Source: CAWABB01 sp963701735 (GTDB lineage: Bacteria > Bacteroidota > Ignavibacteria > UBA10030 > UBA6906). Taken from it: a stretch of DNA of 64,000 nucleotides. Positions 50,553 to 60,010 of the stretch are shown here, in pieces; positions within the stretch are counted from its first letter, which is position 1; each line of letters starts with the position of its first letter. The notes below the pieces were generated by a model. That model worked only from the letters and a program-made list of their open reading frames with translations, searched no databases and had not been told where the DNA came from. The DNA lies in contig CAVPBI010000010.1 of NCBI GenBank assembly GCA_963701735.1, positions 1 to 64,000 on the forward strand, written 5' to 3'. The position numbers were made by a program, and so were the translations under genes.

Positions 50553-50726
50553 ACTTCCTGAATGGCCGCAATCCTTCCCCTCGCTCACCAGACATCGCAG
50601 GGAGACGTATATGCTCAGTGTCCGGGGTATTCTCAGGAGTGCGATTCCCGTTCATCAATCCCCCCGCACAGCAGGAATCAGCCGGGGAAGCTTCCAGCCC
50701 TATCCGTGTCAGAATCACGAGGATGT

Positions 50727-51185
50727 ATGGTCCGCTTCATGACTCTCGTTGCAGCGCTCCTCACGTGCACTGCCATCGCTGCCACGGTGGCCCTCAAGCC
50801 GTACCCGGGCGCGAAGGTCGACGAGAAGGCATCGCAGACCGCGACGACAATGCTGAAGGCTCTCGGGGAGAAGAAGGCGTCGATGCTGAAAGCCACGGTC
50901 TACATGACCGGCGATGCGTATGAGAAGGTGACTGCCTACTACCTCGCGAAGGGGAAGGAGACCCACCCGCCGTCAACCGAGCCTGATGACCTGAAGACAC
51001 TCCCGTCCGGGGAGAAGATCGAAGAGATCTACATCATCTTCGACGGAACAAAGGACATCATCGCGTCGAATGCGTGGGCGCACATCCAGCGGCCGTTCGT
51101 GGGGACCATGGCAATGGTTGGTGGAAAGGTCAAGATGGACGATATTCGCGATGTCACCGTCATTACGGTGGTGACGGAGAAATAG
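50727..51185 (+). CDS. Exported protein of unknown function (152 residues)
   Basis: A signal peptide (MTLVAALLTCTAIAATVA) is followed by a soluble domain beginning KPYPGAKVDEKASQTAT and KATVYMTGDAYEKVTAYYLAKGKE, with strands IEEIYIIFDGTKDI and MDDIRDVTVITVVTEK. The ATG at 50727 has CGAGGA 4 bases upstream. It sits alone between two terminators. The KVTAYY...KGKE pattern resembles small periplasmic proteins seen in this bacterial group, but I recognise no named family. The 174 bases upstream hold no firm promoter. Confidence 0.75.
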   Translation: MVRFMTLVAALLTCTAIAATVALKPYPGAKVDEKASQTATTMLKALGEKKASMLKATVYMTGDAYEKVTAYYLAKGKETHPPSTEPDDLKTLPSGEKIEEIYIIFDGTKDIIASNAWAHIQRPFVGTMAMVGGKVKMDDIRDVTVITVVTEK

Positions 51186-51210
51186 CGGCTGCGGCGACAG
51201 AGGGACGAAC

Positions 51211-51255
51211 CAGAAGGGGCTGTCCCAGAAGTTCATGGGACGGCCCCTTCTGTTT
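51211..51255 (+). terminator. Rho-independent terminator
   Basis: A 17-bp stem (51211-51227 with 51236-51252, one G-T pair) encloses an 8-base loop, then TTT. It lies 25 bases after the exported-protein stop. Confidence 0.85.
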
Positions 51256-51329
51256 CTGGGGGACTCGATGCCTCGTGGCTGCCGGCTTCACCCCGCCACC
51301 CCATCATGCGTCCGATAATTTGATGAAGG

Positions 51330-53465
51330 ATGATTGATGCCCAATCGTTTGAGCACGAAAAGAGTCCGTATCTCCTGCAGCACGCCAACAACCCCGTGGA
51401 CTGGTACCCCTGGGGCGAGCAGGCGTTCGCCAGGGCTCGCAAGGAGGACAGGCCGATCTTCCTCTCGATCGGATACTCGACGTGCCACTGGTGCCATGTG
51501 ATGGAGCACGAGTCGTTTGAGAACCCCGACATCGCGGCGATCCTGAACGAACACTTTGTTGCGATCAAGGTAGACCGCGAAGAGCGGCCAGACGTCGACC
51601 GCATCTACATGACTTCGCTGCAGGCCATGGGCCAGAACGGGGGCTGGCCGATGTCCATGTTCCTGACGCCGGACCTCAGGCCGTTCTACGGCGGGACGTA
51701 CTACCCCCCGGCGAGCCGGTACGGCCGCGCCGGATTTCCAGACGTGCTCCGCCGCATCCGCGATGTATGGATCAAGGAACGCGACAAGGTCATGGAGTCC
51801 GCCGGAACGCTCTCAAGGTTCCTCGACGATGTTGCCGCGGGTTCGGCGGGAGCCGGAGGGGCTGCGGGACTCTCCCCGGATCTTCTCAATGAGTGCCAGC
51901 GACAGTTGAGCAGCACGTATGACCCGGTCTTCGGCGGATTCGGGAGTGGTCCGAAATTCCCGAGGCCGGTCGTCTTCGGAGCGCTGCTCCGTCACTGGGT
52001 CCGGACAGGGACCGCCGCCTCGCTCGAGATGACGGAACGGACGCTGCAAAAGATGGCTCTCGGGGGGATGTACGACCACATCGGGGGGGGATTCCACCGG
52101 TATTCTGTGGACGGCGAGTGGCGCGTCCCACATTTTGAGAAGATGCTCTATGACCAGGCGCAGCTCATCTGGGCATATGCCGAGGCCCACCAGGCCACCG
52201 GGAATCCGTTCTATGCGGCGGTCGTACGCGAAACCGTGCGATATGTTCTTGGTGACCTGACCGCGAGCCAGGGCGGGTTCCTCTCGGCGGAGGACGCCGA
52301 CAGCGCCCGGCCCGAGAATCCCGCGGAGCATGGGGAGGGGGCGTTCTACGTCTGGACAAAAGTCGAGATTGACCGCGTGCTGGGTGCGGATGCTCCGTTG
52401 TTCTGCTACTACTACGGCGTGGAGGGAGGGGGGAACGCACCGTACGATCCGCAGATGGAGTTCGAGGGGAAGAATATCCTGTATGTTGCTCAGACGGTAG
52501 CAGAGACCGCGAAGCTGTTTCAGCGGGACGAGGCCGCGGTGAAGCTGTCGCTTGCGCTCGCGCGCACGACGCTCTTCGACGAGCGCCGTCGCCGCCCGCG
52601 CCCTCATCGTGACGACAAGGTGATCACCTCGTGGAACGGCCTGATGATCGCCGCACTCTGCCGGGCCGGCACGGCGCTGGGGGTACCCGAATGGGTGGAT
52701 GCGGCAGAACGTGCCGGCGACTTCGTCCTCGCGAGACTGCGCGATCCGGAATCCGGCGGCCTGCTGCGCCGGTACCGGGATGGGGAGGCTCGATTCAGCG
52801 GTCAGCTTGACGACTATGCGAACCTGGCGTACGGGCTGATTGAGCTGTTCGATGCGACCTCGCAGCCCCGGTGGCTTGAACAGGCGATCGAGGTCACGCG
52901 GCAGGCCATTGAACTCTTCGAGGATTCATCGTCGGGCGCGTTCTTCGACACGCCCTCGTCTGACCGGAGCATTCTCGTGCGATTGAAAGAGCAGTACGAC
53001 GGCGCGGAGCCGACCGGAAATTCCGTCATGGCGATGAACCTCATCCGGCTTGGACATCTGACGGGCAATCAGGATTGGCTGACGCGGGCGGAACGGACGC
53101 TCACAGCATTCGCGGGAATGATGTCAAAGCAGCCGGTCGTGATGCCGAACATGGTGTCCGCGGTGGATCAGCTTCTCTCGCCGCCCGTGCACGTTGTGAT
53201 TGCCGGCCGACGGGGCGAACCTGGTACGGAACGCCTGCTGGCCGTTGCGCGCAAGGGGTATGTGCCGGGACGAATCGTCATCGTGACGGGAGAGGGGGAG
53301 GAGAGGGCGCAGCTCGTCGCGCTGGCCCCGTATCTGGCCGACGTGAGACGCGCGTCCGGCCTCGCGACAGCGTATGTGTGCCGCAACCTCGCATGCGGGC
53401 TCCCGACGACCGACCCGGAGGACTTTGCGCGGACCCTGGCAGGTGAGATCCCGCCTCATACCTGA
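51330..53465 (+). CDS. DUF255 thioredoxin-fold protein (YyaL/SPATA20 family)
   Basis: This 711-residue protein opens with the thioredoxin-like DUF255 domain: SPYLLQHANNPVDWYPWGEQAFARA, then the active-site-like STCHWCHVMEHESF (CHWC near residue 50) and GGWPMSMFLTPDLRPFYGGTYYPP. Residues 200-700 form an (alpha/alpha)6 barrel-like region (GGMYDHIGGGFHRYSVDGEWRVPHFEKMLYDQAQL). The family is conserved from bacteria to animals; its enzymatic role is not established. The length is normal. It is a single gene, convergent with the POT transporter. Confidence 0.92.
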   Translation: MIDAQSFEHEKSPYLLQHANNPVDWYPWGEQAFARARKEDRPIFLSIGYSTCHWCHVMEHESFENPDIAAILNEHFVAIKVDREERPDVDRIYMTSLQAMGQNGGWPMSMFLTPDLRPFYGGTYYPPASRYGRAGFPDVLRRIRDVWIKERDKVMESAGTLSRFLDDVAAGSAGAGGAAGLSPDLLNECQRQLSSTYDPVFGGFGSGPKFPRPVVFGALLRHWVRTGTAASLEMTERTLQKMALGGMYDHIGGGFHRYSVDGEWRVPHFEKMLYDQAQLIWAYAEAHQATGNPFYAAVVRETVRYVLGDLTASQGGFLSAEDADSARPENPAEHGEGAFYVWTKVEIDRVLGADAPLFCYYYGVEGGGNAPYDPQMEFEGKNILYVAQTVAETAKLFQRDEAAVKLSLALARTTLFDERRRRPRPHRDDKVITSWNGLMIAALCRAGTALGVPEWVDAAERAGDFVLARLRDPESGGLLRRYRDGEARFSGQLDDYANLAYGLIELFDATSQPRWLEQAIEVTRQAIELFEDSSSGAFFDTPSSDRSILVRLKEQYDGAEPTGNSVMAMNLIRLGHLTGNQDWLTRAERTLTAFAGMMSKQPVVMPNMVSAVDQLLSPPVHVVIAGRRGEPGTERLLAVARKGYVPGRIVIVTGEGEERAQLVALAPYLADVRRASGLATAYVCRNLACGLPTTDPEDFARTLAGEIPPHT

Positions 53466-53476
53466 GCCGCGTGCTT

Positions 53477-54982
53477 CTACCACCCTTTCGCTGACGATGG
53501 CCGCCTCAGGCTGATGAACAGCCCGCCGCCTCCGATGAGCAGCATAATGAAGGACTGCACCATCGTTCGGTACGCAATCGTCTCGCGCCCGAAAAGGGAT
53601 GATTGAAGGAACCACAGCCCGAACAGGGCGAGCGCCGCGTAGATGCCGATCATGATGGTGCGCGCCCTCGCGTTCGTCTCTGGCGTGTCGTGGCTGAAGT
53701 ATCTGTTGTAGAGTAGAAGCCCGGCGACCGCCACCAGGTTGATCCCGGCGAACAGCATCCAGAAGCCGCGAATGTCGCCTGCGACGTCCCCCTGGCCGAC
53801 GAGCGGCTTCAGCATGCTCTCGTACAGCACCCCGCCGAGGTTCGACCCGAGAAGGCTCCCGATGACGCCGTACAGAAACGCGTACCCCATGTACACGGCC
53901 TTCCGGTCCGCCGGCGCGACGAGCCCGACGTAGCTGTAGTACTTCGGGTGCGCGGTCATTTCCCCCATGGAGAAGACCGCGATCCCGAGGATGAAGATCC
54001 AGACGGTTGTGGCGAACGACAGACAGATGAAGCCGAGCATGCCAATCACCATCCCCGTGACCATCGTGGGGAGCGGCTTCCGGTCGCGCACGATCCGGCT
54101 CACCAGCACCTGCAGGAGAATGATCGTCCCGGCGTTGATGACCGTGACGTGCTCGGCATCGAACTGCAGCGGGATGCCGATCGAGGCGAACGCCCGGTTG
54201 ACGGGAGTCGGATCGATGAAATCTCGAAGGAACCAGAGGACAGAACCGAAGTTCTGGAAATAGAGGATCCAGAATCCGGAATAGAGGAAGATCATGAGCA
54301 TGAAGCGCGCATCGCCCAGGACCATAGCGGCGCCGGCCAGGACTTCGCGCAGTGTCCGCGAATTCTCCGGTCTCGGCGGATCGCGATACAGGAACACGGC
54401 CGGGATCAGCATCAGCGCGCAGTAGATCGACGAGAGCGTGAACACCATCGGCCACGACCACCCCTTCACGGCACTCACGACCAGCGGAGCCACAAAGGCA
54501 CCCAGATTGATCATCCAGTAATAGATGCCGAACCCGAACCCTGAGGTCTTCTCGGTCGTCGTGCGCGCGATTGTCCCGGAGATGATCGGCTTGAACAGTC
54601 CGGCCCCCGTGGCCATGACCAGCAGCGACGCGAACACCATGCCGTACGTCGAGGTGTTCCCCGAAATGAAGTATCCGGTGGCGAGAAGAGAAAACGCGAC
54701 CAGGAGCATCCGCCGGTAGCCGTACCGGTCCGCGAGAGCCCCGCCAAGGATCGGGATCACGTACGTGCAGGCATAGATCAGGCCCTGCAGGAACCCGACG
54801 GATTCTTCGGAGAAGCCAAGCCCGCCTTCGGCGATCGAGTTCGTGAGATAGATCGCGAGCACCGAGTTGAGGCCGTAGTACGCGGCCCGCTCGAACAACT
54901 CCATGATGTTGGCGATCCAGAAAACGCGCGGATAGGCGCTCAGGATGTTCCCGGGCCGGTCAGGGGAAGTCATGCGGTGCAA
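53477..54982 (-). CDS. Proton-dependent oligopeptide transporter (POT/PTR2 family)
   Basis: This 501-residue MFS protein shows the POT hallmarks. The proton-coupling motif ExxER is present in IMELFERAAYYGLNSVLAIYL (helix 1), and a PTR2-type GFGIYYWMINLGAFVAPLV marks helix 5. It has about 12-14 helices. It imports di- and tripeptides with protons. The start ATG at 54982 follows the small upstream gene by 10 bases, so they may be co-transcribed; an ATG at 54973 is possible. Confidence 0.88.
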   Translation of the reverse strand: MHRMTSPDRPGNILSAYPRVFWIANIMELFERAAYYGLNSVLAIYLTNSIAEGGLGFSEESVGFLQGLIYACTYVIPILGGALADRYGYRRMLLVAFSLLATGYFISGNTSTYGMVFASLLVMATGAGLFKPIISGTIARTTTEKTSGFGFGIYYWMINLGAFVAPLVVSAVKGWSWPMVFTLSSIYCALMLIPAVFLYRDPPRPENSRTLREVLAGAAMVLGDARFMLMIFLYSGFWILYFQNFGSVLWFLRDFIDPTPVNRAFASIGIPLQFDAEHVTVINAGTIILLQVLVSRIVRDRKPLPTMVTGMVIGMLGFICLSFATTVWIFILGIAVFSMGEMTAHPKYYSYVGLVAPADRKAVYMGYAFLYGVIGSLLGSNLGGVLYESMLKPLVGQGDVAGDIRGFWMLFAGINLVAVAGLLLYNRYFSHDTPETNARARTIMIGIYAALALFGLWFLQSSLFGRETIAYRTMVQSFIMLLIGGGGLFISLRRPSSAKGW

Positions 54983-54992
54983 TCAGACTGAA

Positions 54993-55244
54993 CTAGTGAG
55001 AGGGGCGGTGAAGCGTCCACCCCGGTGGGCGGGACCGGAGCTTCTGGACTGCAGACGGTGAGCCGAGCTCGCTTGTGAGTTGTTCGGCGAACCGTCGGGC
55101 CTGTGGCTCGTCCAGGAACCAGTCGGAGCTGACGAGTTTCTTTCCAAAAAAACCCTTACGATAGAGGCGCACGAGCCAGGCGGAGCCGCCATGGTCGCTT
55201 TTCGTGAGTTCGACGGTCAGGTTGTGTGCCGATGGAGCTGCCAT
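54993..55244 (-). CDS. Small conserved-looking protein of unknown function (83 residues)
   Basis: The product LTVELTKSDHGGSAWLVRLY...KKLVSSDWFLDEPQARRFAEQLTSEL has two to three strands followed by a helix, like a compact alpha/beta domain. It has no signal or membrane segment. It sits just upstream of the POT gene on the same strand, and the divergent arfB starts 74 bases away. No clear ribosome-binding bases precede the ATG. I do not recognise a family. Confidence 0.5.
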   Translation of the reverse strand: MAAPSAHNLTVELTKSDHGGSAWLVRLYRKGFFGKKLVSSDWFLDEPQARRFAEQLTSELGSPSAVQKLRSRPPGWTLHRPSH

Positions 55245-55318
55245 GGTTCGCGTCTGCCCGGAAGTTCTCAGAAACTACGCAGAACCACCGTGACTTACAA
55301 CCCTGCCGGGCCCCGTTC

Positions 55319-55762
55319 ATGACCAGGGACTACCGCATTACCGATTCGGTCTCTATTTCACCGGATGAGCTCAGCTTCAGGTTCAGTCGGAGTTCGGGGA
55401 AAGGGGGACAGAACGTGAACAAGGTCTCCACGCGCGTGGAGGTTTCGTTCGACGTTCTCGGGTCGCCGTCGCTTCAGGAGTTCGAGCGGACACTGTTGCT
55501 GTCAAGGCTGCGCTCGAGGATTGATGCTTCCGGCATCCTCACCGTTTCTTCCGACACGTCCCGCAGCCAATGGCAGAACCGGAGCGAGGCGGTCGAGAAG
55601 CTCTGCGAACTCCTGCGCCGTGCCCTCATCCCTGATACCCCTCGGCTTGCGACCCGCCCTTCGCGAGCCTCCAGAACCAAACGGATTGAACACAAGGTGA
55701 GGCGGGCGGCCACAAAGCGGCTCCGACGTTCGCCCTCACCGGGGAACCGGGGGGAGGAGTAA
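55319..55762 (+). CDS. arfB: Alternative ribosome-rescue factor ArfB (peptidyl-tRNA hydrolase)
   Basis: The 147-residue protein has the GGQ motif in FRFSRSSGKGGQNVNKVSTRVEV, which hydrolyses peptidyl-tRNA on stalled ribosomes. The C-terminal tail is strongly basic (SRASRTKRIEHKVRRAATKRLRRS), as required for entering the empty mRNA channel. Length and layout match ArfB rather than RF1/RF2. The start ATG at 55319 gives the standard opening ITDSVSISPDEL. Confidence 0.92.
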   Translation: MTRDYRITDSVSISPDELSFRFSRSSGKGGQNVNKVSTRVEVSFDVLGSPSLQEFERTLLLSRLRSRIDASGILTVSSDTSRSQWQNRSEAVEKLCELLRRALIPDTPRLATRPSRASRTKRIEHKVRRAATKRLRRSPSPGNRGEE

Positions 55763-55893
55763 GGATGTTCTTTCCATGCCGCACGCAATGGCATATCATG
55801 CATGACATGCGCGGGCCATTGAGACGCCGGGAGTCCGGCAGGACCCTTGCAGTACTCCAGAACCTTGACGCTTTGAAAACCGGATACCATACC

Positions 55894-58179
55894 ATGAAAT
55901 GTTTTCTCTTCTGTATCATCTCGCTCCTTCTGTCCGGCTTTGCAGTAGCACGTGCTCAGACAGGCACCATCACGGGAACCGTCATGGACCGGGTGTCCAA
56001 CGAGCCTCTGCCATCCGCGAACGTGTTGGTCGTTGGGACATCGCTGGGTGCTTCCACGGACCCGGACGGGAACTTCACCATTCGCGATGTCCCGGTCGGG
56101 ACCTATCAGATTCGAGCCACGCTTGTCGGATATGAACCGATCATCCTTGCCGACGTCGTGGTGGCGTCCGGACGGCCAACAGACGTGCACATCAAAATGG
56201 ACCAGGAAACGATCGGTCTGGGCGAAGTCGAAGTGACGGCAAGCTATTTTCGCAGGACTCCCGAGGCGGCTGTGAGCGTGCAACGACTCTCGTACGAGGA
56301 AATCCGCAGGTCCCCCGGCGGCTTCGAGGACGTCGTGCGCGCGGTTGCCGTATTTCCCGGGGTTGCCCAGGTCTCCGCGGGACGCAACGACCTCATCGTC
56401 CGGGGCGGAGCACCGTCCGAGAACATCTACGTCGTTGACAACATCGAGATCCCCAACATCAATCACTTCAGCACGCAAGGATCCGGCGGCGGTCCGCTGA
56501 GCTACATCAACCTGGATTTCGTCCGGGAGACGTCGTTCTCCACCGGAGGGTTCGGCGTCCGGTACGGGGACAGGCTGTCGTCGGTGCTCACGATCGACCT
56601 CCGGGAAGGCCGCACAGATCGCCTGGGAGGGAAGGCGACCGATCTCCGCGACGCAATTCGGACTCAATCTCGAGGGGCCGGTCGGCGAGAACGGAACGTT
56701 TCTCGTGTCCGCCCGGCGGAGCTACCTCGATCTGATCTTCCGCGCCTCCGGTTTCAGTTTCGTTCCTGAGTACTGGGACTTCTTCGCCCGCGGCACGTAC
56801 ACGCTCGACCGGAACAATTCGCTGACAATCCTGGGTATCGGCGCGCTGGACAATGTCCGCGAATTCGTGGACAACGCAGAAGACGCGTACAACAACTCGA
56901 GGATTCTCGCCAACAACCAGAACCAGTACGCGTTCGGCGTATCCTGGAGACATCTCTTCAAGAACGGGTTCATGACAGTGTCGCTCGGACGAACGTTCAC
57001 GGACTTCGACCAGCGCCAGGCGGATTCAATGATGGTGCCTGTGTTCACAAACACGTCAAAGGAAGGCGAGACCAGCCTGCGCGCCGATTTCGTGCAGAAG
57101 GTCGGGGACGGGCTCACAGAGCTCTCCGGCGGCATCCAGGGGAAGCTGGTGCGGACAAACACCTCCCTCTTCCTCCCGCCGTTCACGACGTCGTTTGGCG
57201 ACACGCTCAGCGCCGACATTGAGGATGCCGGGGACGTGTCGACCAAGGGCTCCGCGTACGTGCAGGTGTCAAGACGGTTTGCAGACCGGCTGACGCTGAC
57301 GGCCGGAGCTCGCGGTGAGTATTACAGCAGGATTGACGATCCGTTTGCCTTTGCTCCCCGGGCCTCGCTGACCTACGAGTTCACACGGCAGACCGCGTTG
57401 ACCGCGAGCGCGGGCATGTTCCATCAGAGCCCGTCCTCGATCTGGTTGACGGCCAACCCGGTGAACACGGCCCTTTCTCATATCCGTGCTGACCAGTATG
57501 TCCTTGGCGTTGAGCATTATATCCGTGCCGACACCAAGGTGCGGGTGGAGGGCTTCCTGAAGAACTACCGCCAGTATGCTGCCAGCGTCGACCGGCCGTA
57601 TCTCATCATGGTCAACACGGGCGCGGGATTCGGCGGGGCGGAGGACAATTTCAGCTCGTTCGGCATCGATCATCTCATGAGCGAAGGGGATGGTCGGGCG
57701 GTCGGCATCGAGTTTCTCATCCAGAAGAAGCTGTCCGAGATCCCGTTGTACGGACTCTTGAGCGTGACTGTCAGCGACGCCAGGTTCACGGCACTTGACG
57801 GCATCGAGCGGCCGGGCCTGTTCGACCAGCGCGTGCTTGCGAGCTTCTCCGGTGGCTACAAATTCGATGAAGCGTGGGAGGCGAGCAGCCGCATCAGGTT
57901 CGCGACCGGCCGGCCGTACACTCCGTTCAATCCGACGGAACGCAGGACGTCAGCAGGTACAACTCGGAGCGCTTCCCTTCGGAGGCGTACGTCGATGTGC
58001 GGGTGGATCGCCGCTGGAACTTCGCGTCCTGGGACCTCGTCGTCTACCTCGACATCCAGAACATCACCAATAACAAGTCCAGCGGCAGCATCAGATGGAA
58101 CGCCCGCGAGCAGAAGGTGGAGTTCAACGAGGGAAGCATCGGAATTCTGCCGACACTGGGGATTTCCGCGGAATTCTAG
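55894..58179 (+). CDS. TonB-dependent outer-membrane receptor with carboxypeptidase-like N-terminal domain (two frame breaks)
   Basis: A signal peptide (FCIISLLLSGFAVARAQ) is followed by a CarboxypepD_reg-like domain (GTITGTVMDRVSNEPLPSANVLV...ASTDPDGNFTIRDVPVGTYQIRATLVGYEP). The plug domain comes next (RSPGGFEDVVRAVAVFPGVAQVS...NDLIVRGGAPSENIYVVDN), then a beta barrel ending in LGISAEF. Breaks lie near 56645 (one extra C) and 57945 (one missing G); the joined product is about 760 residues. No SusD partner follows, so a starch-type complex is not indicated; the ligand is unknown. Upstream (55763-55893) I see no firm operator. Confidence 0.87.
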
Positions 58180-58216
58180 CTGCTCTGGTGCCCGGTCTGC
58201 TCCGCGGTGTCAGCGC

Positions 58217-58245
58217 TTGCTTCTTGAGCTCTGTTTGTGTATCGT
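58217..58245 (+). promoter_or_regulatory. Candidate promoter for the his leader
   Basis: TTGCTT (58217-58222) and TATCGT (58240-58245) are 17 bases apart, but the -10 is weak. If used, the transcript would start about 2 bases before the leader ATG, so the leader peptide would be nearly leaderless. Confidence 0.3.
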
Positions 58246-58253
58246 AACGCATT

Positions 58254-58340
58254 ATGATTCTGATGAACCTTGTGCGAAACGTCGTCCATCATCACCACCA
58301 CGGTAGCCTGCCGCTGCGCTCTGGCGACTGCGAGGAATGA
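58254..58340 (+). CDS. Histidine leader peptide (attenuator; five consecutive His codons)
   Basis: ATG at 58254 opens 28 codons ending TGA 58338-58340. Codons 12-16 (58287-58301) are CAT CAT CAC CAC CAC. The peptide reads MILMNLVRNVVHHHHHGSLP and then RSGDCEE with a Leu before it. His codons in a row directly upstream of a his operon are the hallmark of transcription attenuation, where a ribosome starved of charged tRNA-His stalls and changes RNA folding. No strong ribosome-binding site is visible; an in-frame ATG at 58263 is an alternative start. The reading frame ends 22 bases before a 13-bp hairpin. Confidence 0.85.
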   Translation: MILMNLVRNVVHHHHHGSLPLRSGDCEE

Positions 58341-58362
58341 CGGACGACCCATCGAGTTCCGG

Positions 58363-58402
58363 GAAGCCCTTCCTGAGCGCCAGGAAGGGCTTCTCGCATT
58401 TT
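58363..58402 (+). terminator. Attenuator-type hairpin just upstream of hisZ
   Basis: A perfect 13-bp stem (58363-58375 with 58381-58393; GAAGCCCTTCCTG and its complement) has a 5-base loop and ends TCGCATTTT. The T tract is short. It lies 61 bases after the last leader His codon and 19 bases before the hisZ ATG. A competing pairing by eye is AGGAA (58333-58337) with UUCCU (58370-58374), and an earlier hairpin CCUGC (58307-58311) with GCGAGG (58330-58335). It may also end the upstream receptor transcript. Confidence 0.75.
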
Positions 58403-58411
58403 AGAGGGAGT

Positions 58412-59378
58412 ATGAAGGCTCGAGTCATAGCGACGCCCCAGGGGTTCCGGGACGTGCTGTTCGAAGACGCCGCGAAGCAGCGCAGAATCGAACAGTCGCT
58501 CCGGGAACTCCTCACGGCGGCCGGCTACAGGGAGATCATCCCTTCCAGCATCGAATTTCTTGAGTCTATACGAGCGCGGGCATCAGCATATCCGCGACCG
58601 GGCGCTGAAGTTTCTTGACCGGCACGACAACCTGGTGGCGCTGAGGGCCGATTTCACGCCGGCGATCGCGCGGATTCTCGCGTCGCGGCCTGTGCCCGCC
58701 GACCTTCCGCTCAAGATCTTCTATGCGGGGAGCGTTTTTCGCCGGCCGGATGCCGCACGCGCCACGCTGGCTGAATCATGGCAGGCGGGCGCCGAGCTCA
58801 TCGGCGCCGCGGAAGGCGATGCTGATGCCTCGATCCTCGATCTCGCGATGCGCTCTCTCGACGCGCTCGGCATTCGTGGCGCCAGAATTCATGTGAACCA
58901 TGCGGGGATTCTTGGCGGCCTGATCGAAGAGATGCGTCTGGATGCCCAGGCGCTGGCCGCAGTGCAGGGGGACATCGACAGGAAGGATGCGCGCGGACTT
59001 GCCAGGCGCCTCACGACGCTCGGCGTGGAGGATCGGATCCAGCGACAGGTCCAGAGCGTCTCCCAGTGTACCGGAGACCTCGGTGTCCTGACAGCTGTCG
59101 CATCCTCCGTCACCGCCCCGCGCGCATCGGCGGCAATCGAATCGTTGATCGGGATGTATGACCGGCTCCCGCAGTGGCGGACTCAGATCACGTTCGACCT
59201 CACCGAACGGGACGACCTCGAATACTATACCGGCATGATGTTCTCGATCATCCACCCCAGGGCGTCGGATGAGCTCGGGAAGGGCGGACGGTACGATGGT
59301 CTGCTCCCGGCCTTCGGCATCGATCTTCCGGCAATCGGGTTCTCGATGTGGACGGACAGGCTCCGATCTCTCGTATGA
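58412..59378 (+). CDS. hisZ: ATP phosphoribosyltransferase regulatory subunit HisZ (frame broken near 58560)
   Basis: This is a histidyl-tRNA-synthetase paralogue lacking synthetase function. It opens PQGFRDVLFEDAAKQRRIEQSL and, after a break near 58560, continues SLYERGHQHIRDRALKFLDRHDNLVALRADFTPAIAR (motif 2-like) and YYTGMMFSIIHPRASDELGKGGRYDGLLPAFG near the end. HisZ partners the short HisG encoded next; together they catalyse and feedback-regulate the first step of histidine synthesis. AGAGGGAG ends one base before the ATG at 58412. The stop overlaps hisG (ATGA). Confidence 0.92.
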
Positions 59379-60010
59379 CAACCGTTCCGAAAATAGGTTT
59401 GCCCAAGGGGAGGCTCGCGGACCAGGCCCTGGCGCTGCTGTCGCGGGCCGGGATCCGCGCGGACCAGGGGAGTGATTCCCGTCGTCTCACGTTCTCCGAC
59501 AACCAGGGTCGCTTCGAGTTCGTCTCGTTGAAGCCCGTGGACATTCCCGTGTATGTCGCGTCGGGTGCGCTCGACGCCGGCATCGTCGGCAGCGACATCC
59601 TCCGCGAAACCGATGCCGACGTGCTCGAGCCGCTCGACCTGCGCATCGGCCTCTGCAAGATGGTGCTGGCAGCACCATCCGGACGTTCGCTGGTGTTCGA
59701 CAATCATGTCCGCATAGCCACCAAGTATCCGCGGACGGCGGAGCGGTATTTCTGGTCGAGGCAGTCGCACGTCGAAATCGTGCGGCTCGAAGGGTCGGTC
59801 GAGATCGCGCCGCTGCTCGGGCTCGCTGACGCGATCGTGGACCTCGTGGAGACGGGACAGACGCTGAGGGAAAACGGGCTTGTTGTTCTTGATGATGTGG
59901 AATCTGTCAGCGCCAAGCTGATCGTCAACCGGACCGCCATGAAGACGCGGGCGGCGGCTCTCAACTCACTGATATCGGACCTGGATGCGGTGATCTATGC
60001 GAATCCTTGA
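59375..60010 (+). CDS. hisG: ATP phosphoribosyltransferase catalytic subunit, short form
   Basis: This 211-residue HisG opens IGLPKGRLADQALALLSRAG and has VDIPVYVASGALDAGIVGSDILRE and PLLGLADAIVDLVETGQTLRENGL, the signature region. It lacks the C-terminal regulatory domain of long HisG, matching the presence of hisZ. It transfers the phosphoribosyl group to ATP to start histidine synthesis. Its 3' end overlaps hisD by 14 bases. Confidence 0.95.
   Translation: MTTVPKIGLPKGRLADQALALLSRAGIRADQGSDSRRLTFSDNQGRFEFVSLKPVDIPVYVASGALDAGIVGSDILRETDADVLEPLDLRIGLCKMVLAAPSGRSLVFDNHVRIATKYPRTAERYFWSRQSHVEIVRLEGSVEIAPLLGLADAIVDLVETGQTLRENGLVVLDDVESVSAKLIVNRTAMKTRAAALNSLISDLDAVIYANP

Noticed and set aside
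55783..55830. ATGGC...GCCAT inverted repeat upstream of the TonB receptor as an operator
   Set aside because: The arms are only five to six bases with a long imperfect centre; no partner copy or neighbouring regulator gene was seen.
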